The position numbers and the translations under genes were made by a program. The notes below the pieces were generated by a model. It was not told the origin of the DNA, made no database searches, and was given only the letters and a program-made list of their open reading frames with translations. A DNA stretch of 64,000 nucleotides from Deltaproteobacteria bacterium (lineage in GTDB: Bacteria > Myxococcota_A > Polyangia > GCA-2747355): assembly GCA_020633415.1 (NCBI GenBank), contig JACKDQ010000001.1:186001-250000 (forward strand), read 5' to 3'. Below, one piece after another: positions 1 through 8,871 of this stretch (positions within the stretch are counted from its first letter, which is position 1; each line of letters opens with the position of its first letter).

Positions 1-302
1 CGCAGTTTGTTGAGCGCTTGTGGCTGCACAGCTGGCCAGGCAACATGGCCGAGCTTCGCCGCGTGCTCGACGGCGCTGTACTTGAAGCCAACCTGCGCCA
101 GGAGACCCAGCTGCGCGCGAGCGATCTGCCGCTGCGCCAAACCAACGAGCCGCCACGAGCGGTCCATGCACTGATCGAGCGTCAGCTTAGCGAGACCAAT
201 GGCAACGTCGCCGCCTGCGCAGCACAGCTCAAGATGTCTCGTCGTCAGATCTACCAGGCGCTCAAAGAGATGGGCCGCACAGCCGGGGATTTTCGGCAGT
301 GA
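1..302 (+). CDS. sigma-54-dependent transcriptional activator, C-terminal fragment
   Basis: The start lies before the window; the reading frame is open from base 3. The visible part begins in the last part of the AAA+ domain, with the WPGN..ELRR signature typical of bacterial enhancer-binding proteins. It ends with a Fis-type helix-turn-helix (AAQLKMSRRQIYQAL, about bases 215-270). Proteins of this family bind upstream DNA and use ATP hydrolysis to open sigma-54 polymerase complexes. The sensor domain is not visible, so the signal is unknown. The TGA stop (300-302) overlaps the GTG start of the kinase gene that follows, so the two are translationally coupled and probably act in one signalling route. 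Confidence 0.88.
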   Translation, partial: QFVERLWLHSWPGNMAELRRVLDGAVLEANLRQETQLRASDLPLRQTNEPPRAVHALIERQLSETNGNVAACAAQLKMSRRQIYQALKEMGRTAGDFRQ

Positions 303-1729
303 GTAGCGGCTATTGTCCGTTTTGCGGTGTGACGCTGCCGTCACCTGACGACAAGCGGGACTGTCCAAGCTGTGCCCACGAAGCTCCGCTGCAGGGTTGG
401 CCTCGAGATCCCTTTGTCGGTCGGACGATCAACGACAAGTATCGTGTGCGCGAGCTGCTCGGTCATGGCGGCTCCGGGACGGCGGCATTGGCCGAGCACC
501 TGCACGCTGGGCAAGTGCTTGGACGCGTCGTGCTCAAGTTTCTGCATCCGCAGCGTACAGGCGATCCGCTGGCGCGGCGTAATCTGATCAACGAGGTGCG
601 TGCGGCGCGCAAGATCCACAGCCCCTACGTGGCGCAGGTCTATGATCTCGACTTTGATCCGCTCACCGGCGTGCCGTTTATCGTCGTCGAATACGAGCCC
701 GGTCAATCCCTGTCAACGCTGCTCAAGCAACGCGGCGCGCTGTCTTTGCCTCAAGCGCTGAGCGTGGGTGAGCAGCTTTGCTGCGCACTGGATGCTTGTC
801 ATGCTGCGGGTGTGCTTCATCGTGATCTGTCGGCGAAGAACGTCGTGGTCGTTGGGCATTCGTCGGCCGAGATCCGTGTCAAATTGATCGATCTCGGTTT
901 GGCACAGATCGTCGATCAGACTGTCGAGCAGCTCGGCGGAACGCCGCGTTACATGCCGCCCGAGCAAATTCGCGGTGAGTCGCTCGATGAGGGCGTCGAT
1001 CTGTTTGCCTTGGGGGTGTTGCTCTTCGAGTGTCTGACCGGTCAGAGCCCGATCCTCGTCGAAGGAGCGCACCAGCTGGAGACGAATCTCGACCGCCAGC
1101 CGCGCCGCTTGGCCGAGCTGATCGACTGTCCCAGCGCGCTGGATGGTCTGCTCTCCAGTCTGATGGCAAAGCAGCGCGGTGCGCGACCACCGTCGGCGCG
1201 CGACGTCGGCCGTCGTCTGGCTCAGCTACAGATGATCGCAGTTGATCGCGACGCGATAGCGCTGCCTGCTCGCGGACTCGACGCTGGCGTGACCCAGACG
1301 CTCTCGGCAGCCGTTGAGCCGGCGAAGACGCGGTCTCGGCGGCAGGGCCTGGCGCGGCGAAGCTGGTTGCTCGCCGCCGCCTTGCTACTCGCTTTGGGTA
1401 TCGGTAGTTGGCAGCTGATCGGACGAAGCGGCGCTGGCGTGTCGTCAACAGCGGCGGTGCGCGTTGCGACGCCAATTGCCAGTCAGGTCGATGCGCTCGA
1501 AGCTGCTGACCGATCTGCGAGCCGTTGGACAGCGCCACCGGTGGTGCGCCCCACGTCGCCCGCTGTCGCCGCGGGGAAAGCGACTTCGGTCGCGCCGCGC
1601 TCAGGTCCGGCGAATCGCCCAATGCGTCGGCAACACCGGCGGAGCGTCGAGCGCAACGCGCTAGGCGTGCCGAAGAAAGACCCCCCGCCGGTGCACGACG
1701 ACTATGCGATCGTACCCGGTGGGCTGTAA
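299..1729 (+). CDS. membrane-anchored Ser/Thr protein kinase with N-terminal zinc ribbon
   Basis: A 476-residue Hanks-type kinase. Residues 6-24 hold a zinc ribbon (CPFC ... CPSC). The kinase domain follows: glycine loop LGHGGSG near 54-60, ATP lysine in VVLKF (K80), catalytic loop HRDLSAKN (174-181), metal-binding DLG (198-200), activation segment GTPRYMPPEQ (214-223). A single membrane helix lies at about 356-374 and a Pro/Ala/Arg-rich tail of about 100 residues would be outside the cytoplasm. The catalytic loop has Ser where most Ser/Thr kinases carry Lys (HRDLKxxN), with a Lys two positions later, so activity may be altered. The GTG start overlaps the stop of the sigma-54 activator gene upstream, which suggests that the pair share a pathway. 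Substrate unknown. Confidence 0.9.
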   Translation: MSSGYCPFCGVTLPSPDDKRDCPSCAHEAPLQGWPRDPFVGRTINDKYRVRELLGHGGSGTAALAEHLHAGQVLGRVVLKFLHPQRTGDPLARRNLINEVRAARKIHSPYVAQVYDLDFDPLTGVPFIVVEYEPGQSLSTLLKQRGALSLPQALSVGEQLCCALDACHAAGVLHRDLSAKNVVVVGHSSAEIRVKLIDLGLAQIVDQTVEQLGGTPRYMPPEQIRGESLDEGVDLFALGVLLFECLTGQSPILVEGAHQLETNLDRQPRRLAELIDCPSALDGLLSSLMAKQRGARPPSARDVGRRLAQLQMIAVDRDAIALPARGLDAGVTQTLSAAVEPAKTRSRRQGLARRSWLLAAALLLALGIGSWQLIGRSGAGVSSTAAVRVATPIASQVDALEAADRSASRWTAPPVVRPTSPAVAAGKATSVAPRSGPANRPMRRQHRRSVERNALGVPKKDPPPVHDDYAIVPGGL

Positions 1730-1738
1730 GATCAGCCT

Positions 1739-2842
1739 GTGCGTTATGCATTGACCGTTGCCGTCGCGCTGTTGCTTGGGCTGAGCGCGGCAGCGTCTCC
1801 AGCCCCTTCCTCCCAACCGAAGCTACGTGGCGATGCCTTGAAACTTCATCGCAGTGGCAAACAGTTGTTTGCTGCCGGCGAATATCGCCCAGCGATCGCG
1901 GCGTTTCGTGCGGCGCAGCTGCGCGATCCTCATCCGAGCAACCTCTACAACATCGCCGAGTGTCACCGACGCTTGGGCGAATTGCGACTGGCCTACCAAG
2001 CATATCGCAGCTATGCAGCAAGCTTACCGTCGGGCGAACGCCAGCCGTTTCTCGATCGGTTGGAGCAATTGCGCATTGCGCAGGACAGTCGCTTGACCGT
2101 CCAGTTGATCGGCGCTAGCGGCCGGGTCGAGTTGGACGGACGGGCGCTGCTCGGCTCGACGCGCGGTTATCAGGCGCGAATTCGTGGTGGTCGTCACCTG
2201 CTGGTCGTTCACTGGGCCGGCGGTGGCAGGCCAGAGCTGCGGCGTCTTGTTGCTGAGTTTGGTGAGCCGCTGGTGCTGCGCTTTGAAAAGAGCCAGGGTG
2301 CTGCCCGCGCGAAGCGCGTCGAGCGAAGCAATGGTCTGGCCCTCGAGATGGGCGTTGGTATCTCGTTGATCGCCGACAAGATCGATCAGACGGGCTTCAG
2401 CAACACCGGGCAAATCGCCTTGCGTGCAGCGTTTCGTCATCAGCGGCCCCGCTGGGCGTTCGAGGCCGGCGGTTTGCTCTTGCTTGCTCCGCAGCAGGCG
2501 GATGTGGCCAGCGGTGCATTTTTGCATTTGCAGGCGCAGTTTGCCGCGGAGTACGCGCTAAGCCAGCGACTGTTTGCCGGGGCGCGCTTCGCTTTGGGGA
2601 CCGCGGTCATCGTTGGCACCGACGCGGGCTCACCGCTCTTTCGCGGAGCGGTTGATGTGGACGGGGCGTTTGCTTGCTTTGCTTTGCGCCCTGAGCTGAT
2701 CTTCGGCGGAACGCTGGCCCATGGCGTGTATTTGGCCGGAGCCGTGGCACTCGATTTTATCGCCAAGCACGCGGATTTTGCCGCTAGCGTACATCGGCTG
2801 CTGCGGCCCTCGTTGATGGTCGCTTTCGGTTGGCGCGGCTGA
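1739..2842 (+). CDS. exported TPR / PEGA-like protein with beta-rich C-terminus
   Basis: A 367-residue protein starting at GTG, nine bases after the kinase stop, so probably in the same operon. Residues 1-20 are a signal peptide (VALLLGLSAAAS). Residues about 35-105 form TPR-like helices (GKQLFAAGEYRPAIAAF, NLYNIAECHRRLGELRLAYQ). Residues about 115-180 resemble a PEGA-type beta domain (VELDGRALLG ... GGRHLLVVHWAGG). The last 165 residues are rich in alternating hydrophobic strands and aromatic residues, as in small outer-membrane barrels. Signal peptide plus TPR plus PEGA beside Ser/Thr kinases is common in myxobacteria. Function unknown; the envelope location is inferred. Confidence 0.75.
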   Translation: MRYALTVAVALLLGLSAAASPAPSSQPKLRGDALKLHRSGKQLFAAGEYRPAIAAFRAAQLRDPHPSNLYNIAECHRRLGELRLAYQAYRSYAASLPSGERQPFLDRLEQLRIAQDSRLTVQLIGASGRVELDGRALLGSTRGYQARIRGGRHLLVVHWAGGGRPELRRLVAEFGEPLVLRFEKSQGAARAKRVERSNGLALEMGVGISLIADKIDQTGFSNTGQIALRAAFRHQRPRWAFEAGGLLLLAPQQADVASGAFLHLQAQFAAEYALSQRLFAGARFALGTAVIVGTDAGSPLFRGAVDVDGAFACFALRPELIFGGTLAHGVYLAGAVALDFIAKHADFAASVHRLLRPSLMVAFGWRG

Positions 2843-2918
2843 TCGGTTGGCGGGCAAAAGCCGTTTTCTCGTCCTCTCGTTCGACATACTATGGCAACCA
2901 ATAGCCCGGGAGGGATGG

Positions 2919-3212
2919 ATGAAGCTGGACCCTGAGCAGTGTCAGCGGGTCGCTGAGCTAGCACGTATCGAAGTCGATGCCGATGGTCTCGTGCGGCTGA
3001 GTTCGCAGCTTGGCAAGATTCTCGAGTTCTTTGAACAGCTCGATGCGGTTAACACCGAGGGTGTCGAGCCGACGACCAGTGTCGTCGAGGTCAGTGGTGC
3101 GACGCGCGAAGATGTTGTGCGCGAATCCGCTTTGGCTGAGCGTATCGTCGATGCCGCTCCGCGACGAGACGCGAGCGGTCACATCGTTGTTCCCAAGATC
3201 ATCGGTGGGTGA
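2919..3212 (+). CDS. gatC: Asp-tRNA(Asn)/Glu-tRNA(Gln) amidotransferase subunit C
   Basis: A 97-residue GatC, the small subunit that wraps around and stabilises GatA-GatB. The start MKLDPEQCQRVAELARIEV fits the family, and the end (ASGHIVVPKIIGG) is the usual GatC tail. The ATG at 2919 is preferred over upstream in-frame codons because a strong Shine-Dalgarno (GGGAGGG, 2908-2914) sits just before it. The stop overlaps the GTG start of gatA, so the three subunits are made in step. Presence of GatCAB implies that the organism makes Gln-tRNA and/or Asn-tRNA by transamidation. Confidence 0.95.
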   Translation: MKLDPEQCQRVAELARIEVDADGLVRLSSQLGKILEFFEQLDAVNTEGVEPTTSVVEVSGATREDVVRESALAERIVDAAPRRDASGHIVVPKIIGG

Positions 3213-4687
3213 GTGTGTTTGACTCGATCGAACAAGCCCGTCAGGCTCTGGATCGGCACGAGATCAGCGCGGCCGAGTTAACCGAACACTATCTGCGTCG
3301 CGTCCAGGCGCTCGATTCACAGCTTGGCTGCTTCCTTCATCTCGATAGGCAAGGTGCGCTTGAGCAGGCCGAGTTGATCGATCGATCCTTGGCTGCCAAC
3401 AGGTCAGCCGGTCGATTGGCGGGAATCCCGTTGGCGCTCAAAGATATCTTGGTGACCGCCGATCAACCGACAACCTGCGGTTCCAAGGTGCTCGAAGGCT
3501 GGCGAGCGAGTTACGACGCCACGGTGGTCGAGCGTTTGCGGGCGTCCGGTGCGGTGGTGCTGGGCAAACTCAATATGGATGAGTTTGCGATGGGCTCGTC
3601 CAACGAGAACTCGGCCTATTTCCCCTGCAAGAATCCGTGGGACTTGCGCTGTGTGCCGGGTGGCTCTTCGGGCGGTTCGGCAGCGGCCGTCGCTGCAGAC
3701 TTTTGCCTCGGGACACTCGGCACGGACACCGGCGGGTCGATCCGGCAGCCGGCTTCATTTTGCGGCGTCACCGGCATCAAGCCGACCTATGGTCGTGTGA
3801 GTCGTTTCGGCGTGATCGCCTTCGCGTCGAGTCTGGATCAAGTTGGGCCACTAGCGCGCAGCGTTGAAGACTGCGCCGAGCTCTTGGCGGTGATCGCGGG
3901 TCACGACCCACAAGATGCGACGACGATCGAACAACCGCTCGAGGACTATCGACAAGCTTGCCGGCAGCCGATTAGCGGCTTGCGCATCGGTGTGCCGCGC
4001 GAAGTCTTCTCGGCAGGTGCCGATCCGGCGGTCTGCGACGCGGTAGAGCGGGCACTCGCCGAGCTTGAGCAGGCTGGTGCGATTTTGGTTGAGGTTGGCT
4101 TTCCCGACATGAGTCGAGCGGTCGCCACCTACTATGTGATCTGTACCGCCGAGGCCTCTTCGAACCTTGCCCGCTATGATGGCGTGCGCTACGGCCAGCG
4201 GATTGGCGAAGACGATGGCTTGCTGGCGATGTACCAGCAGACGCGGCGATTGCTCGGCGCTGAGGTCCAGCGCCGTATTCTGCTCGGGACCTTCGCGCTT
4301 TCTGCCGGCTACTACGAAGCCTATTATGCCAAAGCGCAGCGCGTCCGGACGCTGATCCGGCGCGATTTTTCCGATGCGTTCGCCGCTTGCGATGTGATCG
4401 CCACACCGACTTCACCGACGGCCGCTTTCGAGCTCGGCGAGAAGATCGATGATCCGCTACAGATGTACCTGGCTGACGTGTTTACGATCTCGGCTAACCT
4501 TGCGGGTCTGCCCGGCATCAGTCTGCCCTGCGGCTTCTCGGCACGCGGATTGCCGATCGGTCTGCAGCTGCTAGCCAAGCCGCTTGGTGAGGGCGAGCTG
4601 CTGCGCTGCGGTGCGGCCTACCAGCGATTGACCGACTGGCATCGACGTCGGCCGGAAAATCTCGAGAGCGATGGGGTTAGCCGATGA
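3209..4687 (+). CDS. gatA: Asp-tRNA(Asn)/Glu-tRNA(Gln) amidotransferase subunit A
   Basis: A 492-residue amidase-signature protein, normal length for GatA. It hydrolyses glutamine and passes the ammonia to GatB to amidate mischarged Glu-tRNA(Gln) or Asp-tRNA(Asn). The amidase signature is intact: the catalytic lysine in LALKDILV, the glycine/serine-rich GGSSGGSAAAVAA, and the nucleophile region GTDTGGSIRQPAS. The GTG start overlaps the gatC stop by four bases (GTGA), and the stop overlaps the gatB start (ATGA). Confidence 0.97.
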   Translation: MSVFDSIEQARQALDRHEISAAELTEHYLRRVQALDSQLGCFLHLDRQGALEQAELIDRSLAANRSAGRLAGIPLALKDILVTADQPTTCGSKVLEGWRASYDATVVERLRASGAVVLGKLNMDEFAMGSSNENSAYFPCKNPWDLRCVPGGSSGGSAAAVAADFCLGTLGTDTGGSIRQPASFCGVTGIKPTYGRVSRFGVIAFASSLDQVGPLARSVEDCAELLAVIAGHDPQDATTIEQPLEDYRQACRQPISGLRIGVPREVFSAGADPAVCDAVERALAELEQAGAILVEVGFPDMSRAVATYYVICTAEASSNLARYDGVRYGQRIGEDDGLLAMYQQTRRLLGAEVQRRILLGTFALSAGYYEAYYAKAQRVRTLIRRDFSDAFAACDVIATPTSPTAAFELGEKIDDPLQMYLADVFTISANLAGLPGISLPCGFSARGLPIGLQLLAKPLGEGELLRCGAAYQRLTDWHRRRPENLESDGVSR

Positions 4688-6132
4688 GCGCTATGGATCG
4701 TTACGAGGCGGTGATCGGCCTCGAGGTTCACGTACAGTTGGCGACCGCGACGAAGATCTTTTGCGGTTGTAGTACCGCGTTTGGCGCGCCCGCTAATTCG
4801 CAGATCTGCCCGGTTTGTACCGGCCAGCCCGGCGTGCTTCCGGTGCTCAACGGCAGGGTACTGCGTTTCGCAGCGATGATCGCGTTGGCTCTGCGCTGCG
4901 AGATTCGCCGCCGTAGCATCTTTGCGCGCAAGAACTACTTTTACCCTGACCTGCCCAAAGGCTACCAGATCTCGCAATACGATCGTCCGCTAGCCGAGCA
5001 TGGCACGGTCGACGTGCTCTGCGATGAGACGATGCATGCGATCGGCGTTACCCGGATCCATCTCGAAGAGGACGCAGGCAAATGCATCCATGCTGCCGGC
5101 GGCGACTCGTTCGTCGATCTCAATCGCGCAGGTGTGCCGCTGATCGAGATCGTTAGCGAGCCCGAGATTCGCAGCCCACAGCAGGCGGCGGCGTATATGC
5201 GGACGATCCGCGATATCGTTCGGGCGCTCAATATCTCCGATGGCAACATGGAGCAAGGATCGCTGCGTTGCGACGCCAACGTCTCGTTGCGCCCGCGCGG
5301 TGAGCAAGGCTTGGGCACGAAGACCGAGGTAAAGAACCTCAACTCGTTCCGCTTCGTGCAAAAGGCATTGGAGTATGAGATCGAGCGCCAAGCGGCGATC
5401 TTGGCCGACGGTGGGCAGATTGTGCAGCAAACGCGCTTGTTCGATGCCGACCGCGGCGTGACGCGCGTGATGCGCGAAAAGGAAGAGGCCCACGACTACC
5501 GCTATTTCCCCGAGCCTGATTTGCCACCGGCTTTGGTCAGCGAGGCATTGCTGGGCGAATTGAGCGCTGCACTGCCCGAGTTGCCCACTGCGCGCATTCA
5601 GCGCTACGTCGATCAGCATCAGCTTTCTTTGCTCGATGCATCCGAGCTCAATCGCGAGCGCGAATTGGCGGACTACTTCGAAGCGGCTGTAGCTGCCGGG
5701 GCGCAGCCGAAAAGGGCGGCGAATTGGATTATGGTCGAGTTGCTCTCACGGCTTGATGACGCTCGCCAGCCTTCCAATGTCTCTCCCCAGCATCTTGCAG
5801 GGCTCTTGGAATTGATCGCTTCAGGCAAGGTGAGCGGCAAGCTCGCCAAGTCGATCTTCGCGAAGATGTGGGAGAGCGGCGAGAGCGCCGAGGCTGTTGC
5901 TGAACGTGAGAACTTGTTTCAGCAAAGCGATGAGGGGTCGATCGCTGCGGAGATCGCGGCAGTCATCGCCGAGAACCCGAAGCAAGTCGCTGACTACCGT
6001 GCTGGCAAAGAGAAGCTATTCGGTTTCTTCGTCGGCCAGGTGATGAAGCGCACCCGGGGCAAAGCCAATCCCCAGCTGCTCAATGCGTTGCTGAAAAAGC
6101 AGCTGATCGGAGAGGGGCCTAGCCTCGACTAG
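4684..6132 (+). CDS. gatB: Asp-tRNA(Asn)/Glu-tRNA(Gln) amidotransferase subunit B
   Basis: A 482-residue GatB, the subunit that phosphorylates and amidates the mischarged tRNA. Family hallmarks seen: EAVIGLEVHVQL at the start, paired cysteines of the zinc site (FCGCS ... CPVCTGQPG), KNYFYPDLPKGYQISQYD, LEEDAGK, and the C-terminal YqeY-like tail (FFVGQVMKRTRGKANPQL). The ATG overlaps the gatA stop. The gene ends 15 bases from the convergent mtnA stop, with no obvious terminator between. Confidence 0.97.
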   Translation: MSAMDRYEAVIGLEVHVQLATATKIFCGCSTAFGAPANSQICPVCTGQPGVLPVLNGRVLRFAAMIALALRCEIRRRSIFARKNYFYPDLPKGYQISQYDRPLAEHGTVDVLCDETMHAIGVTRIHLEEDAGKCIHAAGGDSFVDLNRAGVPLIEIVSEPEIRSPQQAAAYMRTIRDIVRALNISDGNMEQGSLRCDANVSLRPRGEQGLGTKTEVKNLNSFRFVQKALEYEIERQAAILADGGQIVQQTRLFDADRGVTRVMREKEEAHDYRYFPEPDLPPALVSEALLGELSAALPELPTARIQRYVDQHQLSLLDASELNRERELADYFEAAVAAGAQPKRAANWIMVELLSRLDDARQPSNVSPQHLAGLLELIASGKVSGKLAKSIFAKMWESGESAEAVAERENLFQQSDEGSIAAEIAAVIAENPKQVADYRAGKEKLFGFFVGQVMKRTRGKANPQLLNALLKKQLIGEGPSLD

Positions 6133-6146
6133 GTCTTGATTGCCGA

Positions 6147-7220
6147 TCAGCGCTCGAACAGCTTGTCGATCGTCTCTTTTTGCGGAGGCTGGGCGACCCC
6201 GACTTCGGTGATGATCGCGGTGACCAGGTTTGCTGGCGTAACGTCGAAGGCCGGGTAACGCACTTTGACGTCGCGAGGAGCGATCTCGTATCCGCCGATC
6301 CGCGTGACCTCTTCGGCGGGGCGCTCCTCGATCGGAATATCCTCGCCTCGCGTGACCTGGCGATCGATCGTCGAGAGCGGGGCGGCGACATAGAACGGTA
6401 CGTTGTGATGCTTGGCGAGCACAGCCAGTCCATAGGTGCCGATCTTGTTGGCCACATCGCCGTTGCCGGCGATACGGTCGGAGCCGACGACGATACAATT
6501 GATCTCGCCTTTTGCTAACAATGCCGCGGCCATGTTGTCGCAGATCAACGTTACATCGATGTTATCGCGCATTAACTCCCAGGCGGTTAGCCGCGCGCCT
6601 TGTAGGTAGGGCCGCGTCTCGTCGGCATAGACGCAAGTCGGTTTGCCCGCCTCGACCGCGCCGCGTATTACGCCGAGTGCGGTGCCGTAGCCACCGGTCG
6701 CCAGGGCGCCGGCGTTACAATGGGTGAGCACGCGCGGCGCCTTGGGCAGCAGCTCGGCTCCGAAACGGCCGATCGCCTGGCACGCAGCGATGTCTTCGCG
6801 CCAAATTCGTAGGGCGTTGTCGACAAGCGCCGACTTCAGTGAGGCGGTCGGCTGGTTGCGCATCTGCGCGACAACTTCGCGTTGCTGGTCGATCGCCCAG
6901 AACAGGTTGACTGCGGTCGGCCGACTGGCAGCGAGGATGTCGCACGCCGCGTCGAACTGTTTGATAAACGCCTGCGCGTCCTCGGGCATTGACTGTGCCC
7001 CCGCCGCCAAGCCCATCGCGGCGGTGCAGCCGATCGCCGGTGCGCCACGCACGACCATATCGCGGATCGCTGTCGCTACGCCTTGAGCATCATTATAGGT
7101 CAGCCAGACCTCTCTCCCCGGCAGCTTGCGTTGGTCGAGCAACGCGACCGTACCATCCAGCCAGAGGACGGGGCTGAGAACGTCGTTGAGTTGTGGTGCT
7201 TGGGTCTTGCTGGTGCTCAT
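6147..7220 (-). CDS. mtnA: S-methyl-5-thioribose-1-phosphate isomerase
   Basis: A 357-residue enzyme of the methionine salvage pathway that converts methylthioribose-1-phosphate to the ribulose form. Motifs typical of the family (eIF2B-alpha-like fold): VVRGAPAIGCTAAMG, the catalytic cysteine in THCNAGALATGGYGTALG, DETRPYLQGARLTAWEL, and the catalytic aspartate in GSDRIAGNGDVANKIGTYG. The ATG at 7220 is chosen because GGGAG lies just upstream and the protein then begins MSTSKTQAPQ; an in-frame extension upstream has no family likeness. No other salvage gene lies nearby, so it is a stand-alone gene. A distant relative, ribose-1,5-bisphosphate isomerase, is less likely given the length and motifs. 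Confidence 0.94.
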   Translation of the reverse strand: MSTSKTQAPQLNDVLSPVLWLDGTVALLDQRKLPGREVWLTYNDAQGVATAIRDMVVRGAPAIGCTAAMGLAAGAQSMPEDAQAFIKQFDAACDILAASRPTAVNLFWAIDQQREVVAQMRNQPTASLKSALVDNALRIWREDIAACQAIGRFGAELLPKAPRVLTHCNAGALATGGYGTALGVIRGAVEAGKPTCVYADETRPYLQGARLTAWELMRDNIDVTLICDNMAAALLAKGEINCIVVGSDRIAGNGDVANKIGTYGLAVLAKHHNVPFYVAAPLSTIDRQVTRGEDIPIEERPAEEVTRIGGYEIAPRDVKVRYPAFDVTPANLVTAIITEVGVAQPPQKETIDKLFER

Positions 7221-7325
7221 CGGCTCCCGCCCGGCAGGCGTGTCGTTCGTTATCGCAGACTGTGAGATGGAAAACAGTTTCGCCGAGCGGCGCCGGCAGA
7301 GCAAGCCTTAGAGAGATCCAACGAA

Positions 7326-8702
7326 CTACGGGAGAATTATTTGGCGAATGCGGTGGTAGGGGTCGCTGCCGCCACGGTTGCCATCGGCGACAAACAGTGT
7401 CGCGCCGTCGATTGAGACGTCGATGCCTTCGAGGCCGAAGAACCTCGCTGTGGAGCGGTCTCCGTCGGCGAACCCCGCGGTACCATCGCCGGCGATGGTT
7501 GTAACGACGGCAGCGCTTGTTATCCTACGTAAGACGTGGCCGGCGAGCTCGCTGAGATAGATCGTGTCGTTCTTGTCGATGGCGAGACCTTGAGGTTGGT
7601 CAAACTGCGCTGTGACGCCGCTGCCGTCCTTCGTCGCTGCGCTGCCAGCTCCGGCAAAGGTTGAGACGACGCCGCCAGGAGTGACTTTGCGCAACTTGTG
7701 ATTGCCCTGATCGGCGACGTAAAAGTTTCCCTGGCTATCGATCACGACGTCGTAGGGTGTGTTGAAGCGCGCCGCGGCGCCGGTGGCATCGATATCGCCC
7801 GCTTGGTCGTAGCTGCCAGCGATCGTTGCCATCGACTTGGTCGAGATCGTCAGTATGCGTAGCGTGTGGTGCGACGGGTCGACGATCAGCAGTTTGTCGT
7901 CGCTGATCGCCGCGATGCCGCGCGGGTTGCCGATGTCGCGCAGCACGACGGTCGCTAGGCCGGTGATCGTATCGATCTGCCAGAGTGTTCCGGTCTGCCC
8001 ATAGGTTTCTTGACCGAGATCGTTGCCGTCGGTGCTGGCGTAAAGGGTACCGTTCGGGGTTAGCGCCAGCGCAAAGGGAGCGGAGAAGTTCTGTTGCTGC
8101 GTCAGCGTGGTTACCGTGCCGTTGATCGTGATCTTGCGGAGCGTTCCGTTGTTGTAATCGGCGACATACAAGCCGCTCGCGCTGTGGACGACGTTCGCTG
8201 GGTTATCAAAGCGAGCGGTACTGCCTGGGCCATCGGTTGATCCCGAGCTCGCGCCCCCGGCAAGGGTCGAAACCTGCGGTCCAGTGGCGCCACCATCCGC
8301 AGTTGCACCGTCAGCGCCTGCGGCATCGACCACGATGCTATCGACCGCAGTATCGCCGCCGGCGCTGTCGATCGCGGCATCGATGACAGCGCTGTCGATC
8401 GCGGCATCGATGACAGCGCTGTCGATCGCGGCATCGATGACAGCGCTGTCGATCGCGGCATCGATGACAGCGCTGTCGATCGCGGCATCGACGATCTTGC
8501 CGTCAGCGGGCAGCGCGTCAGGGGCTGCGTCGGCGGTCGCTGTTTGGTCGGGGCGGTGGTGATCGACAGCTGCACTGACGTCGATCACAGCATCATCGAT
8601 GGTCGCATCGGTGGGGCGAGAGGTCGCGCTGCAGGCCGAGCAAAGACCGAGCAGCGCGATCGAAAAGTTGGCTAGGGCGGATCGGGAGCGGGGCGATTTC
8701 AT
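7326..8702 (-). CDS. NHL-repeat lipoprotein with Asp/Ala-rich repetitive linker
   Basis: A 458-residue lipoprotein. The signal peptide ends in a lipobox (LGLCSAC, cysteine near residue 24). It is followed by about 110 residues of low-complexity D/A/T/V sequence, including five copies of the nine-residue unit VIDAAIDSA encoded by a 27-bp tandem repeat. From about residue 140 there is a beta-propeller of NHL-type blades, recognisable by repeated GLYVADYNNGTLRKI, NFYVADQGNHKLRKV, TLFVADGN and by STLAGGASSGSTDG-like turns between blades. NHL propellers usually bind proteins or carbohydrates. A surface lipoprotein with a propeller head on a flexible stalk is the natural reading. Partner unknown. 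Confidence 0.85.
   Translation of the reverse strand: MKSPRSRSALANFSIALLGLCSACSATSRPTDATIDDAVIDVSAAVDHHRPDQTATADAAPDALPADGKIVDAAIDSAVIDAAIDSAVIDAAIDSAVIDAAIDSAVIDAAIDSAGGDTAVDSIVVDAAGADGATADGGATGPQVSTLAGGASSGSTDGPGSTARFDNPANVVHSASGLYVADYNNGTLRKITINGTVTTLTQQQNFSAPFALALTPNGTLYASTDGNDLGQETYGQTGTLWQIDTITGLATVVLRDIGNPRGIAAISDDKLLIVDPSHHTLRILTISTKSMATIAGSYDQAGDIDATGAAARFNTPYDVVIDSQGNFYVADQGNHKLRKVTPGGVVSTFAGAGSAATKDGSGVTAQFDQPQGLAIDKNDTIYLSELAGHVLRRITSAAVVTTIAGDGTAGFADGDRSTARFFGLEGIDVSIDGATLFVADGNRGGSDPYHRIRQIILP
8362..8496. repeat. 27-bp tandem repeat, five copies
   Basis: Five head-to-tail copies of a 27-base unit beginning GCGCTGTCGATCGCGGCAT; four copies are perfect and the last diverges at its end. 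The unit is a multiple of three, so copy-number change keeps the NHL lipoprotein in frame; on the minus strand each copy encodes VIDAAIDSA. The near-perfect copies suggest recent expansion or ongoing slippage. Confidence 0.92.
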
Positions 8703-8802
8703 CGGACTAAGCCAGCATCGACGAATACTCGACGTAATTTAGTTTTGGGCTACGATATTTACCGACAGTGGTAAGATTTTTTCTTGGGCTGCGATCGCCT
8801 GC

Positions 8803-8819
8803 CGCTTTTGTTAAAAGCG
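8803..8819. other. small perfect inverted repeat in a divergent promoter region
   Basis: CGCTTTT-GTT-AAAAGCG is a perfect seven-base hairpin in the 169-base gap between the divergent NHL lipoprotein and six-cysteine protein genes. It could be a regulator site or an RNA hairpin in the leader of the downstream gene. There is no U-run after it on the plus strand, so it is not a standard terminator there. Confidence 0.4.
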
Positions 8820-8871
8820 AGTCGGTCGCGCGACAACTGTCTCGATCCAACTATTTACAAGGGTTATCGCG

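Noticed and set aside
879..2021. Long minus-strand open frame opposite the kinase gene
   Set aside because: Arginine/serine/alanine-rich composition typical of the antisense of a GC-rich gene, no ribosome site, and the plus-strand kinase is unmistakable.
8362..8496. CRISPR-like array
   Set aside because: The repeats are contiguous with no spacers and lie within a coding frame; it is a simple tandem repeat.
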